Below, piece by piece: positions 21,040-32,289 of a stretch of DNA of 64,000 bases. The notes below the pieces were generated by a model that saw only the letters and a program-made list of their open reading frames with translations, did no database searches and had not been told where the DNA came from. The translations under genes were made by a program, and so were the position numbers. The first letter of the stretch is position 1, and each line of letters begins with the position of its first letter. The DNA lies in NCBI GenBank assembly GCA_026225945.1, contig JAMJFZ010002307.1, positions 1,894,001-1,958,000 on the forward strand, written 5' to 3'. Origin of the DNA: Cricetomys ansorgei (lineage: Eukaryota > Chordata > Mammalia > Rodentia > Nesomyidae).

Positions 21040-22852
21040 ATAACAGTTTAAACACTCATCTTTATTGATAAAATAGGCTCCTCATCAGCACATACTCTCA
21101 GATGTAAGCTTAAAGTTTTTGTATTTTGGGGAGGGGGGGGGTTGGGTGGGTAGGCAGGGATGGAAAACTGTTGCTAAAAACAAAGCAAATGTCTTTTAAC
21201 ACTCATAATCTTAAAATTATATGCAAGAAGACAAAGGATAAATAACTTTTTATAAAAATAATTACTTTTCAAATAATGTTTTACAATAGAGCTGCTTGAT
21301 GTACTGCCTCTGACTCATCTCAATTGTGCAGCCTTTCTCCTTCTTAAAACTCTGGTCTGTGGTAAAACTATATGAACGAATGCACTATTAAATTAAGGGA
21401 TACTCTCCAAAAACCAATAGAAAAAAATTAAAAATAAATTCACTTACATATAAAATATTAAGGCCTCTGAATGAGAACTGTTTAATGTCTGGGGATTGGC
21501 CCTTTCCTAACATCCCTATGTCCCTACTCACCTCAAACTTAAAAGACTGAAAATTTCTCAAGTGAAAAGTCCTTTGTATTTCGCCAATATATAAAATTAC
21601 ATATAAAATTACAATGTAAAGTAAAATTTATTTAACAAATGAGATACTCAGAAGCAGAACTTTCTATCTGTGCAAATTTTAATATGTACTCAACACACAA
21701 GTATAATGTCTTTAACCATATTCCACAATCTTTTATCCTTTTATTCTCTTCCATATAAGCAAGAACAATTTAGGTTTCAATTGCTGTTGAAGCACACTTC
21801 TGTATCTTGTGGCCTTAAAAAGCTTTACATATTGTAAATATATTTTTTTAAGTACAAAGGGAACCATCTGTGGTCCACATTTCGCTACCCTTTTTTGAGT
21901 CTCAGGTTGTAGGGAAACCTCACAGCTTGTAAGAATCAGATGGAGCTTAGACTTAGACCTAGATAGAACTTTGTTTTTGCAAACTGCATTTATTTTAAAA
22001 GTAATTTCTTAATAAAAACAAAGGAATTCTAAATTTACTTGGAAATGACCATACCTATATTGTTACATTAAATACATCAACTCTGTCCACTGGTGAACTG
22101 TCTCGTGTCCTTAATCATCAAGTAGAGAAGAAATAAAGCCAGTTTCATTGTTAACCAAGATCCAAAACATTCTTTCAGTGTAGTTTAACCTACTAAATGT
22201 GACTGCTGTATAGGGCTGTCTTTCTTAGAAAGTAATATTCTTTCTCTTTCCTTCCTGAAATAGTATCACCTACATCCAAGCAAGTCATGGATAACTGCTA
22301 GCTAAGAGGTGTGGGAACTAGGTATAAGTATATTCCTTCTGTTTGTGGTGCAAATAACACATACCTGAAGCCTTTAAACTTGAACTGTCTTTGATGAAGA
22401 CTATGAACAAATGGGAAGGTTGACAGGTGACCACTAGACAGAGGTCTCATGACACATAAGCTATTTGTTAACCTGACACTGAACAGGAAGGATAAGACTT
22501 AGAACAAAGTCTTTGATTCAGAAACCACAGCAAAACTTACATTTAAAATTGGGATAATTTAGAATTTCCAAATGTTTACTGAATACTCAAGGTGACCCAT
22601 GTATCATCCAGGAAGCTGATAGCACTTCTGAAACTGCCATGCTCAGCAGCACTGTGCTCACTGTTCACTCAGCTTCTCCTTTCTAATTACATTTTGGGAT
22701 CTAGTTTCTGACCACTCATTATATATTCTGTTCCGTCTTTGCCAATGTAGTTGTACATACTATAGAGGAAAAAAAGGCTGATTGAAGTTGGGTTTTATGT
22801 TTATTCATCCACTCACTTGTGGGCCCATCCTAGTGACCACGCAGAAAGCCAC
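21040..22852 (-). other. FGFR1OP2: FGFR1OP2 3'UTR (probable extent)
   Basis: AT-rich, no SINE, no coding frame; about 1.8 kb between the TGA and the likely polyadenylation signal. A C-rich tract (G-rich on the + strand, 21128-21160) lies near its end. Confidence 0.65.
21061..21066 (-). promoter_or_regulatory. Polyadenylation signal AATAAA (FGFR1OP2)
   Basis: tttatt on the + strand is AATAAA on the minus strand, about 1.8 kb after the stop. T/G-containing sequence (gttatggtctcaggttt on the minus strand) follows. Several other tttatt strings lie upstream in the 3'UTR, so earlier ends are possible. Confidence 0.5.
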
Positions 22853-22990
22853 TCAGCTCTTCCTCAGACTCAGGTCACTGTTAGTCACTAATGCGGACAA
22901 AGATGTACTCTCTGATGCATCATCCTTCCGAAGGTTCAAAAAGGATTCTCGAGTTATCTGAAGGATTTCTCGCAAGCCTTTGTTTTCTTG
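22853..22990 (-). CDS. FGFR1OP2: FGFR1OP2 last coding exon
   Basis: Acceptor cttacag, TGA at 22855-22853. It reads QENKGLREILQITRESFLNL, RKDDASESTSLSALVTNSDL, SLRKS. The final Ser-rich tail is less helical. The stop fixes the total length at 253 residues. Confidence 0.95.
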   Translation of the reverse strand, partial: QENKGLREILQITRESFLNLRKDDASESTSLSALVTNSDLSLRKS

Positions 22991-23239
22991 CTGTAAGAAG
23001 ACAAGCAAAACTGAAGATGGTTTATACCCTACACAAACGGGAGGGCACTACATATGCAGAGACAGAAACTACTTTTTTGGCCAGCCATAAGAAATTCCTA
23101 CAAGGCAGCTGTAAGAGGGAAACGTATTTTAAAGGCCAGATGTTACGAAGCTGTAGCATGAAAAGCAAGCCTATAACTGCGCAAGTGGATAAGTGTACTA
23201 GTGGTACAGGCAGCTCACAACCTGAATCTAAACAGATTT

Positions 23240-23395
23240 CAAAGCTGGATGTAGTGACACCTGCCTTTAATCCTAGCAGTTGGGAGACAGAGGCAGGGGG
23301 ATATTGTGAGTTTGAAGCTATTCTGTTCTACATAGTGAGTTCTAGGCCAGCCAGGGCTACACAGTGAGACCCTGTCTCAAAAGTAAAAACCAAAA
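23240..23395 (+). repeat. B1 SINE
   Basis: aaagctggatgtagtgacac, gacagaggcagggggatatt and acacagtgagaccctgtctc. Confidence 0.9.
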
Positions 23396-24074
23396 CTAGA
23401 TTTCAAACACTGTTAAAGACATAGTACTCAACCTCCCACTGCTCAAGTCTTCTTAACATGAGCATGGAACAGCTGAAGAGGCAGAAATCAGCTTGTTCTG
23501 CAGTCTGGAGATGAGTGATACCCACACAAACTCATGCTAGTTATAAAATTATATGAATAACACCTTAAAGTAGACTTTATAACTCATGTTTCAGCAAAAT
23601 TTGAGATTAGCAAGACTAGCTGAGGTAATTTTTTTCAAAAAGAAATGTAATGATTATCTGCTGTTATAAGCAAATTTGTTATTTTATAACCTATTCTACA
23701 GTGGTCTTCAGGCTCACTTTGTATCAGTGAGGCCTGAGGGTTGTTTTTGAACACAGCCCTGCCTGCTTCTGTCTCTGGCTGCTTTTTGCATTACCATGAT
23801 GAAGCTGAGCAGATGTCAATTGTCTAGTTTGCAAAATCCAAAATACTTACTTTCTGGTCCTTTGCTGAGAAAGTTGGCCTACCTTTATTATACAAATGGG
23901 ATAATACTATACACTCACAGACAGAAATAGGTTTTATGGCCATCCATAAGAAATTCCCTGATCATGATTTCAAGCAAAAATATTTTAAATTTTAGTTTTT
24001 TGAATGTATGTGTTCTATGTGTGTGTATACCTGTAGAAGCAAAAGGCTGATCCATGAGTCTTTCTCTGTTGCAA

Positions 24075-24231
24075 TCCACTTTATTTTTTGAAATAGGGTC
24101 TCTTATTGAACCTGGAACTTACTATTTTTGCTAGCAAATGTACCCAACTTTTACATGGATGTTGGGGATTCAGAATCAGGTCCTCATGCTTCATATAAGT
24201 CATTCACCCACTGAGCTAGCTCTCTAGCCCC
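24075..24231 (-). repeat. B4-type SINE
   Basis: tttgaaatagggtctcttat, cttttacatggatgttgggg and cactgagctagctctctagc. Confidence 0.75.
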
Positions 24232-24237
24232 ACTGTT

Positions 24238-24362
24238 GTTTTTTTGAGACAGGATCTCATGTAGTCCAGGCTGGCCTAGAACTCCAGCTGAGGATGACCT
24301 TATTTCAGATCCTTATGCCTCTACCTCCTAAATGCTAGAATTAAAGGAGCACTATACCTGGC
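24238..24362 (-). repeat. B1-type SINE
   Basis: ttttgagacaggatctcatg, gtccaggctggcctagaact and attaaaggagcactatacct. Confidence 0.8.
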
Positions 24363-24507
24363 ATTATTTGTGCATTATAGAAATATTTTTCTATATCATC
24401 AGAACCTCTAGCAGAAAAACCCAAGTTTTAAAAATTATGAAATTGAAGAAATTCATATGTATATATATAATACAGAATCAAAACTCAACTTTCTCTTTCC
24501 TTCTCAA

Positions 24508-24643
24508 GACAAGAGTTTCTGTGTGCAGCCCTGGCTGTCCTGGAAACTCACTCGGTAGACCAGCTGCTAGTTGGAATTCAGAGATCCTCCTTCCTCTGCT
24601 TCCAAGTCCTGGGATTAAAGGCATGTGCCACTAAGCCTGGTTT
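24508..24643 (-). repeat. B1 SINE
   Basis: gacaagagtttctgtgtgca, ccctggctgtcctggaaact and gggattaaaggcatgtgcca. It lies 175 bases from FGFR1OP2 exon 6. Confidence 0.88.
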
Positions 24644-24817
24644 CAAAATCACCTTTCTCAAGTACTAGTGTACTCACACGTCACTGATGATGACCCTGAA
24701 GTCTCTCATTACCACCCAGTGGTCTATTTCACTATTAACCAGCATCCAGAGTGTGAATGTTTTTCTGGGTAAGTGTTTTCAAGGACACTTTCCACTGTAT
24801 TTGCATTTAAAACTCAC

Positions 24818-24931
24818 TTCGAGTTGAAATATTCGCTCCTGTTCCTTGCAACCTTGCTGCTCGTCAATTTCAATGGCCTTCCTCATTACTGCTGCCATCT
24901 CCGTGATCTGGTCAGCATGCGCTCGCAACTC
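24818..24931 (-). CDS. FGFR1OP2: FGFR1OP2 exon 6 (38-codon, phase 0-0)
   Basis: Acceptor tcttccag, donor gtgagt. It reads ELRAHADQITEMAAVMRKAI and EIDEQQGCKEQERIFQLE. Like exon 5 it is 114 bases, 38 codons and phase-neutral. Strong coiled-coil heptads. Confidence 0.95.
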
Positions 24932-26794
24932 CTGGAAGAAAGGTGGATGTGGACATGAAAGACTTCACTAGTGTAATTCTGAACTCTCTCTTTGGATAGA
25001 ACCGCATGGCCACCTAACACAAGTATGATATTGTTATGTTGCCTCCTAACATGAGTCATAATAAAGCTGGGTGGACATCCATTTTAAGATTAGAATTAAG
25101 GGTACAGATCACAATATAACTCAACCCTATAGCAAAATGCTTATTCATGCCACATACGTCACAATGACCAGGAAGATTTTTCCACATCTGCACATATTAT
25201 TGATCAAAGCAATGGGAAAGATAAAAACTGTTGACGTAAGTAATTTCTTTTCTTCCCTGAAGTCTGCATGATTCAGTCTCTGCTATATTATCAATGTCTA
25301 CAAGCTGATTCTAAGTCAACCAAGAGCCTTTCTAGACCATAAACCTTGAGAGCAGGAAGTGTATTGTTTACATCTGTCTGTTATTTATGTTTGCTGTATA
25401 AGAATTTGAGAAAAATGAACAAATTGCTATGAAGTACTAAAACATGAAGTGGCTTTATTTTTATTTGACAAAAATAGAATTAATTTCAGCATAATAAAGA
25501 TACCCAAATTTATCAGTTTTACAAATTCTTTCATTCTCATTCCTTGTTTTTTGCACATCTATAAAAGTGTCAGGGACTAAGCCAGGCAATAGAGTATAAT
25601 TCCTCTTAAGAAACATTCCCCGACCTTACAAACTTTGTTCAATGAAGGAGAGAAAGAAGGTTTAAAAATCAACAAAAGGATGAGAATCATTTTTCTCAAT
25701 AGTTTCTATTGGTCATTCCTCATTGGCAATGCAAGTTACTATATAAGACAAAGACTAAATATGAAAGTCAATGAAAAAAAAAAATCACCAAAGGAACATC
25801 AAGTTTTTTAGATAGTTGAATAGTTGTAGGAAGGATTTAATCAAGACCTTAAAGAACCCACATACTATTAAACTGGAAGAAATGATGGAGAAAAACAACA
25901 ACTATTTTTGGTAATTATATTTAATATCTGTGTGTGTGTTTCTGGGAATTGAACTCAGGGCTTTTAGACTAGGCAAATACTCCATCACTAAGCTACACCC
26001 CAACCCCACTTAATAATCTTAAAGAAAATGATGTAGGCCCTTACATGTTTTTAGTTCTGGGGATTGAATCCAGGGCTACATCCCTAAACCTCTGTATTAC
26101 TGAGAAATCTTTGTAATATAAGCATTTAGAAGACACCATTAAAGAACTAATCTGCTCTGTCTAGAATAATACAATTAAATTTAAAACTAAGTATGTTAAA
26201 AATTAGTAGTTCTGTCTCTCACTTGTATGAGTGACACTTTTAAGTGCTTAATGTTGACATGTGGCTAAGTACCTTTCATATAATGCACAAATGCCATCAA
26301 TTCTAGAAAGTCTACTGGAGAGCCTTGGATTAGCCTGTAGTAGCAAACCTGTTACCAAGGCAAATACTTGCCATTTTCTGTAGTATTGCAAAGTCACTAA
26401 GAACCCTCTGTGACAGAGGACACAAACATAGGTAACTGAAAAACTGAATGATTTTAGTAAAATTTTTGAATAACCACAGCTTTCTCAATTTATAATCTGG
26501 TCAGTACTGTGACACTAGCATAGGTTTGACAGGCACATAGGAAGCCAATAATTTCTTGCCTTTAAAATGGAAGAAAAGAGGGCCTGTTAATTTTTCAGTA
26601 CAGAGTCTGTTTTTACAAGATCATCAGGAAAAACAATACTTAGCACACATTATAGGCCCAGTGATGCGTCATTTACTAGTTGTAAGAATCACACTGCTTT
26701 AAGGGACACAAAGCAAGAACTGTGGTTCTAAAGCCCAAGTGTCAGTATGGCATGCATCCCTGAGCTGTCTTGACACACTTTCCATTTCTCAGTG
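24932..26794. other. FGFR1OP2 intron 5, mostly unique
   Basis: AT-rich intron DNA with one ID copy and no exon-like frame. Nothing else recognised. Confidence 0.65.
25940..26008 (-). repeat. ID-type SINE
   Basis: gggaattgaactcagggctt, ctccatcactaagctacacc: the reversed ID core. A shorter similar piece follows at 26055. Confidence 0.75.
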
Positions 26795-27175
26795 CTACTT
26801 TGACACAAGCTAGACATCTGGAAGGAGGGAACCTCAGTTGAGAAGTCACCTCTATAATATCCAGCTGTAAGGCATCTTCTTAGTGATTGATAAAGGAGGG
26901 CCCAGTCCATTGTGGGTGGTTCCATCCCTGTGCTGGTGATTCTGCGTTCTATAAAAAGGTAGGTTGAGCAAGCCTCATGAAGCAAGCCAGTAAGCAGAAC
27001 CCCTCTATGGCCTCTGAATCAGCTCCTGCCTCCAGGTTTTGTTCTGTTTGAGTCCCTGTCCTGCCTTCCTGCAATGATGAACAGTGCTGTGGAGGTGTAA
27101 GCTGAATAAAACCCTTTCCTCCCCAACTTGTTTGGTCATGGTGTTTCATTGCAGCTTCCGAAAGCCTAAGACACT
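26795..27175 (+). mobile_element. Rodent LTR-like dispersed repeat
   Basis: cagttgagaagtcacctcta, cccagtccattgtgggtggt, gaagcaagccagtaagcaga, gctgaataaaaccctttcct and ggtcatggtgtttcattgca, in order. The same order of blocks, more diverged, occurs at 58310-58685. Family not assigned. Confidence 0.6.
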
Positions 27176-27415
27176 AAGTCTGTCTGGGTTTATTTCTACT
27201 CTGCAGCAACAGCCCAACTCTTCAACAATTAAGATACAATGCAGAAAGCATCACTATGTACATTAATAGTATCTGTGCAAAATGCATTCCTATTTGTGAA
27301 CTCAAACAAAAGGACTACAAATACTTAAAAATCTAAATTAAAAATTTTAAGTTTGATGGACCAGCCTTTTATAATATCAAGCTAGAGTTAATATGAAGAA
27401 CATACATTTTCCTTC

Positions 27416-27523
27416 TTTTTTTAAACAGGGACTCACTGCATAGCTCTGACTAGCCTGAAACTTGCTATTTAGACCAATCTGGCCTCAAACTTACAGAGAT
27501 CTCCCTGCCTCTGCCTCCTGAGT
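27416..27523 (-). repeat. B1 SINE, truncated
   Basis: aaacagggactcactgcata, atttagaccaatctggcctc and agagatctccctgcctctgc. Confidence 0.8.
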
Positions 27524-27856
27524 AAGAAAATATTTAATGTCTAGAAATACAATGTTGTAAAACAACAAAAACTGCAGCAACATCTAGTAAGAGCAAACAA
27601 ACAAATAAAAAATGATGAACATATCTAAAATCTTCTGTCACATAATATATATAAAATGACATATCCCTGGGTACGACACACAGAATTAATGACAAATTTA
27701 GAGTTTTACACTCAGCAGCACAGCTATGAAAAACACGCCTTTCTTTGACTTCGTTTATTTGCTGATCTAATCTGGGAGGGCAATTCAAAGTAAAAGAACT
27801 GTTTAAATGGACCCCTTCCACCCATCCCCCCAAGCTGACTGTTTGGTTTAGTGTAC

Positions 27857-27970
27857 ATTCTGATTTGCTTCCAAGTGCCTCCTCTCCAGTCCATGCTGAG
27901 GTCCTTCAAGGATGTGCCGAGATGCATCAAGGAAGAATCCTTCGCAGTTGTTACGATGGACCATGTCAAT
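27857..27970 (-). CDS. FGFR1OP2: FGFR1OP2 exon 5 (38-codon, phase 0-0)
   Basis: Acceptor actacag, donor gtacac. It reads IDMVHRNNCEGFFLDASRHI and LEGPQHGLERRHLEANQN. 114 bases with phase 0 on both sides, so skipping would keep the frame; alternative inclusion is possible but not shown here. Confidence 0.95.
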
Positions 27971-28869
27971 CTGTAGTACAGAGTCATTATAATGTTAATA
28001 CGGATTTCATCCGTAATTTAAAAACTGAATGAGTGTTAGTTCATGCGTGTTAGCCAACTGTTGGAATGTTTGTTTTTTTAAGATTTCCAAAAAGGCATTT
28101 GTTAAAAAGTAATGTAAAAATAAGTATTTGATGACACTGAGTTGTGTTTTCTAGTGATTGTTAAATATGGACTTAGGCGTTCTAAATCAGTGCCAAATTC
28201 TGTATTACTATAGCCTCAAGTAGGACTCATGCTCCAAAGCGCAGCCACATTCAACTGTGTTCCCCTCAGTGTGTCATAGAATTATTTCTATGTTTAGGCA
28301 TATTAGACCACTGGTGCCTAAGCAATTCTACAATCCTGCACTTCTGTGCCTTTATCATTTCTCTCTTATGGACCCTCCATTCCTGTAGTTAATTCAAGGC
28401 TAGATTTAAATAATTTGCCTTCTTTCAGATTTTGCTGATGAAAACTAACACCGCTTCTACTACTACTATAGTAATGACTCATTTTTGTCACACTCCACCT
28501 TACATTATAGCTATGTTTGTTTGTGTACTTCCCATCACACCACAAGCTTAACAGTAATGTAACATATTCCTTAATTTTTCTTGCTCTTGCCCATAACAAC
28601 TAATCCAATGCAGGGTGTTAATGAATGTTTGATTTACTGAGCCAAAATGTCTCCTTTTTGGGAAAAATCAAAATCACAAACATTAATATGTATTAGTTAG
28701 AATTAATACCAAATAACTGAACAATCATTTTATGGAAGGAAAGGATCAGCACTTAGATGAATTCAATCTACATAATAAAAGTGGAAGATTTATGGCTATT
28801 TAGGAAGTGTTTACCTTTCCTAATTAACAGGACAACATTGACTAATGGCATACCCAATGGGTTTTATTT

Positions 28870-28945
28870 ACTTTTGGTGTGAGGATTGAACCAACCCTCA
28901 TGTGCGAAGCACACGCTCTACCATGGAACTTATTCCCCTATCTCC
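28870..28945 (-). repeat. ID-type SINE, old
   Basis: gtgaggattgaaccaaccct and gcacacgctctaccatggaa are a diverged reversed ID core. Confidence 0.6.
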
Positions 28946-29187
28946 TAATGTGTTTTAGAAAACATCTGCTCTGTCACAGTTGCTACCATATGGGACTAAA
29001 AAGCTGTTGGATCTTATTCCACATCCCACCCCTCCGCGGTATTTACTCTTCTTTTAAAACTAAAAATTTTAAAACTTCAAATTGTAAAACAGCAGGGCCT
29101 TTTGAAATATCAAGACTTCATTTCAATTCTTCTTTATACTTAAAAAAAAAAAACAACAACAACAAACACTTCTGAGTTACACATTTA

Positions 29188-29300
29188 CTTATTAAAACAG
29201 GATCTCATGTAGTCCAGGCTGGCCTTGAACTTCTGATCTTCCTGCCTCTATCTTATAAGTACTGGAATTAAAGAAGTGTGTGTGTGACCATGCTTGGCTT
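29188..29300 (-). repeat. B1-type SINE
   Basis: aaaacaggatctcatgtagt, ccaggctggccttgaacttc and ggaattaaagaagtgtgtgt. Confidence 0.78.
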
Positions 29301-30137
29301 AGATATACATTGAAATGCTCCATAACAAACATTATTATTAACAATACAGACTTTACATTCAAAAGACAGTTAAATACCCAAGGATTTCCACTAAGTCCAA
29401 TTTTAGTTCTTTATTCTCCTACTAATTGCCACAAGAGATAGGTATTACTTCCCTAATATGTACATTTGTCATCCAAAGAATACTATTAATTTAATTCTGA
29501 TAGAATAATTTAAAAATACTACAGACATCAATATGTGTCAACAATTGAGAAAGATGTTTATCTTATAAGTACCACTATTTGTTACATAATATTAGTTTAA
29601 GAAGGTAATGTCACCATTATCCAACACAGATAAGAGCCAGTTATCACAATCTAGTCTAATATTTTAATTTCACACTGGTGGTTAAAATTTAGCTTCATGT
29701 AAAAAGAAACAATTATTCTGCTCGTCTTAACAGTTGCCCTCCAAATGACTCCAAGTAAAATGACTGCAAGAACACTCACTCTAACCACTTCAATTTTACT
29801 ACTAAAATTATGTCAATTATGTGCAGTATTGATTCTTTTCCTTCTGCAGCCCCATGGTTTTTCATGAAAATGAATTGGCCCTATTCAGACTAGACTCTTC
29901 AGGAAAGCAATCTACACTCAACTGCTTATAGACTTTAAAAGCATTTCAGTTTCTGTTTATGTAGTAGGTAGCATTGCACAAATTTACTAAAAAAAAAAAT
30001 ATACTACTTTAAAAGCAGAGAATATTACAAAAATAATTTTAAACTGAACTTACCTTTATTCTTAAAAGTTTATTCTGAAAGTGTACGCACACACATGAAT
30101 AACATTTCAACATTTTAAAGTTACTAAGGATACCAAT

Positions 30138-30240
30138 TGGTAGGCAGAGGCAGGTGTATTTTTGTGAGTTCGAGGCTAGCCTGATCTACACAGTGAGTTC
30201 CTGGACAACTGGAGGCTATACAGTGAGACCCTGTTACTAA
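30138..30240 (+). repeat. B1 SINE, 5'-truncated
   Basis: taggcagaggcaggtgtatt, gttcgaggctagcctgatct and cagtgagaccctgttac. Confidence 0.85.
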
Positions 30241-30468
30241 GGAGTAATGGGAGTTAGAAGAATAAGTCAAGTAGAAAATGATGTATAACAAGAAATGGGA
30301 ATGGAGGGGATGACGATGACAGAAAATGTCAATTAAAAAAGTGTTGAGTTATTATGTATCATATTACAACAACATTACTATATTATTTTCATTGTTTAAA
30401 AATTCTGAACACAGGTTAACCAATGACCCCCAGTTTTCATTTCAAGTCATAATCGTAGAATGGATTAC

Positions 30469-30611
30469 CTTCGAGTGTTGCTCTTTTAACTTCATTATTA
30501 TACCTGGGTCGTCTTTTTTGCTAGCCATTAGCAATCTGAACATTTGTTCTCGGTACTTGCTCATTATCAGTTCCAAGGCAGACTGGTGTTCTTCCAGGGA
30601 TGTTCGAAGTT
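30469..30611 (-). CDS. FGFR1OP2: FGFR1OP2 exon 4
   Basis: Acceptor ggtag, donor gtaatc. After the split Glu it reads LRTSLEEHQSALELIMSKYR, EQMFRLLMASKKDDPGIIMK, LKEQHSK. The highly conserved middle of the coiled coil, with a break at DDPG. Phase 0 at its end. Confidence 0.95.
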
Positions 30612-30928
30612 CTACCAAGAACAATGTGTTTTATTCCAATGAATTAAGATTGTATAATTATGCTCTTCCATATAATATTTATGAAAACACTGACATATAG
30701 GATGTCTTAGAAAACATGCAACAAAGAAGTCCCTTATTTTTTATTGGAAAAAAAGAGTTCTATGCTTCTTGTTTGTGTGTGTGCATACACATGCACACCA
30801 TGGCACATGCACAGCAACATGCAAAAGACTTTTGTCTTTTTTCCTTTTGTCACGTGGGTTCCAAGGATGGACTCAGGCTATCAGGCTTGGTGTCAAGTGC
30901 CCTTGATCTGCTGAGCTAGCGCCCATTA

Positions 30929-31092
30929 GTTTTTTGTTTTGTTTTTGTTCTTCAAGACAGGGTCTCTCTGTTGTAACTCTGGCTGTCCTGGAACTCACTC
31001 TGTAGACCAGGCTGGCCTTGAACTCACAGAGATCCGTCTGCCCCTGCCTCCCAAGTGCTAGGAATAAAGGCATGTGCCACCACCGCCCAGCG
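30929..31092 (-). repeat. B1 SINE
   Basis: caagacagggtctctctgtt, gtaactctggctgtcctgga and aggaataaaggcatgtgcca. Near full length and little diverged; carries the ttgtaactctgg variant. Confidence 0.95.
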
Positions 31093-31275
31093 TTTTTTTT
31101 TTTTTTTTTAATCTTTATTATTATTATTTTATGTGTACAGGTGTGAGGGTGTCAGAACCCCTGGAACTGGAGTTAGAGATAGTTATGAGCTGACATGTGG
31201 GTGCTGGGATTTGGACTTGGGTCCTCTGGAAGAGCAGCCAGTGCTTTTAACCACTGAGCCATCTTCACAGCCCCT
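31093..31275 (-). repeat. B2 SINE
   Basis: Poly-T, ttttatgtgtacaggtgtga, gaacccctggaactggagtt and accactgagccatcttcaca. It abuts the B1 directly. Confidence 0.93.
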
Positions 31276-31873
31276 CTCATTAGTTTTTTTAAGGTGATCA
31301 TTTAAAACTCATTTATTAAAAATAATTTCAGAGCTTATCAGGCTGAACTGGGAAAAGTTCCACAAAAGTACAGTATTGTGATGAACTTGAGCTTTATATT
31401 GATCACTGAACAAGGGGCATGAAACTGAAGGATCTATTAAGAAACTGGTTTGTAATGGCAGAGCAAATGGTGTGTTGAAGAGAGCTGGGAAGAGGATGAG
31501 AGACCATGATTGACAGTCCTTGTACACGGAAATAAAAATATAACAGCCAATTTTAAGCAAGAGCATCATGATCATATTTATTCTGGGAAGTTCAGTCTGA
31601 TGCTGGTGTTGAAGGATGGAGGGAAAAGCCTAGAGTGAAGGTCAGTATGGACAGTATGAGTATTCGGGCTGAGACTGCAGAAGATGGGAGTGGAGTTCCT
31701 TCATAGGTAACAAAAACAGTGCAGACTGGAGAATGTTGAGGAGAAGCAACTAAGATGATGCCAAGCAAGGCAGACATTCACAAAGAGGCCTGGATAGCAG
31801 CAATAAGTATCATATAGGCCAGAAAATGTGATTATATATTAAAAAAATACCTGTAGTTGACTATTTCCCCACT

Positions 31874-32086
31874 TAAAAAAAAAAAAAAGATTCTATTTTA
31901 TTTCATGTGTATGTGTGAGTGCCTATATGGGTCACCCACCACCTATGTGCCTGGTGCCCCAGAAGAGGGTTGTCAGATCTTGGAGATGAAGTCACAGGAG
32001 TCTGTGAGCTGCCTGATGTGGGTGCTGGAAACTGAACCTGGGTCCTCTGCAAGTGCTCTTAACCACTGAGCCATAGCTCCAGCCCC
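31874..32086 (-). repeat. B2/B3-type SINE
   Basis: ttctattttatttcatgtgt, ctggtgccccagaagagggt and cactgagccatagctccagc. It ends 85 bases from the GC donor of FGFR1OP2 exon 3 and is transcribed in sense within that intron. Confidence 0.9.
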
Positions 32087-32171
32087 TTCCCCATTTGTGA
32101 ATATACTAATTAGTCCCAAACCAATATCACAACGGAAGATTAAAGTTCTCTTTAGTGACAGTATATCTTGC

Positions 32172-32289
32172 CTTTGTTCTCTTGCTGAAGTTCTCTGATT
32201 TGTCTGTTTTCTTGCTGGATACCCATAACTAGTGTGGATCTTGGCCGATGTCTTGCAACTTCATTAAGTTCTTGGATTTCTTCTTGATA
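32172..32289 (-). CDS. FGFR1OP2: FGFR1OP2 exon 3 (uses a GC donor)
   Basis: Acceptor attag, 39 codons plus one base: YQEEIQELNEVARHRPRSTL, VMGIQQENRQIRELQQENK. After aaag the next bases are gcaaga, not GT. The phase (one base, g) fits the next exon, which starts aa to make Glu. AAAG|GCAAG matches the strong consensus of GC-AG introns. The protein is helical and Gln/Glu-rich. Confidence 0.94.

Larger units (their letters stand above)
17350..21040. other. Intergenic interval between convergent TM7SF3 and FGFR1OP2
   Basis: No coding exon seen. It holds old SINEs and unassigned AT-rich DNA. The part 20140-20720 (near gcttttataaaaaatg and several tataaa-like boxes) looks like an old LTR or retroelement remnant that I could not classify. 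Confidence 0.6.
28000..30137. other. FGFR1OP2 intron 4, AT-rich
   Basis: Mostly unique AT-rich DNA with one ID and one B1 copy. No coding exon or RNA gene seen. Confidence 0.65.

Noticed and set aside
30442..30624. A separate small gene at the minus-strand frame of FGFR1OP2 exon 4
   Set aside because: It is the exon itself plus intron read-through at its 3' end.
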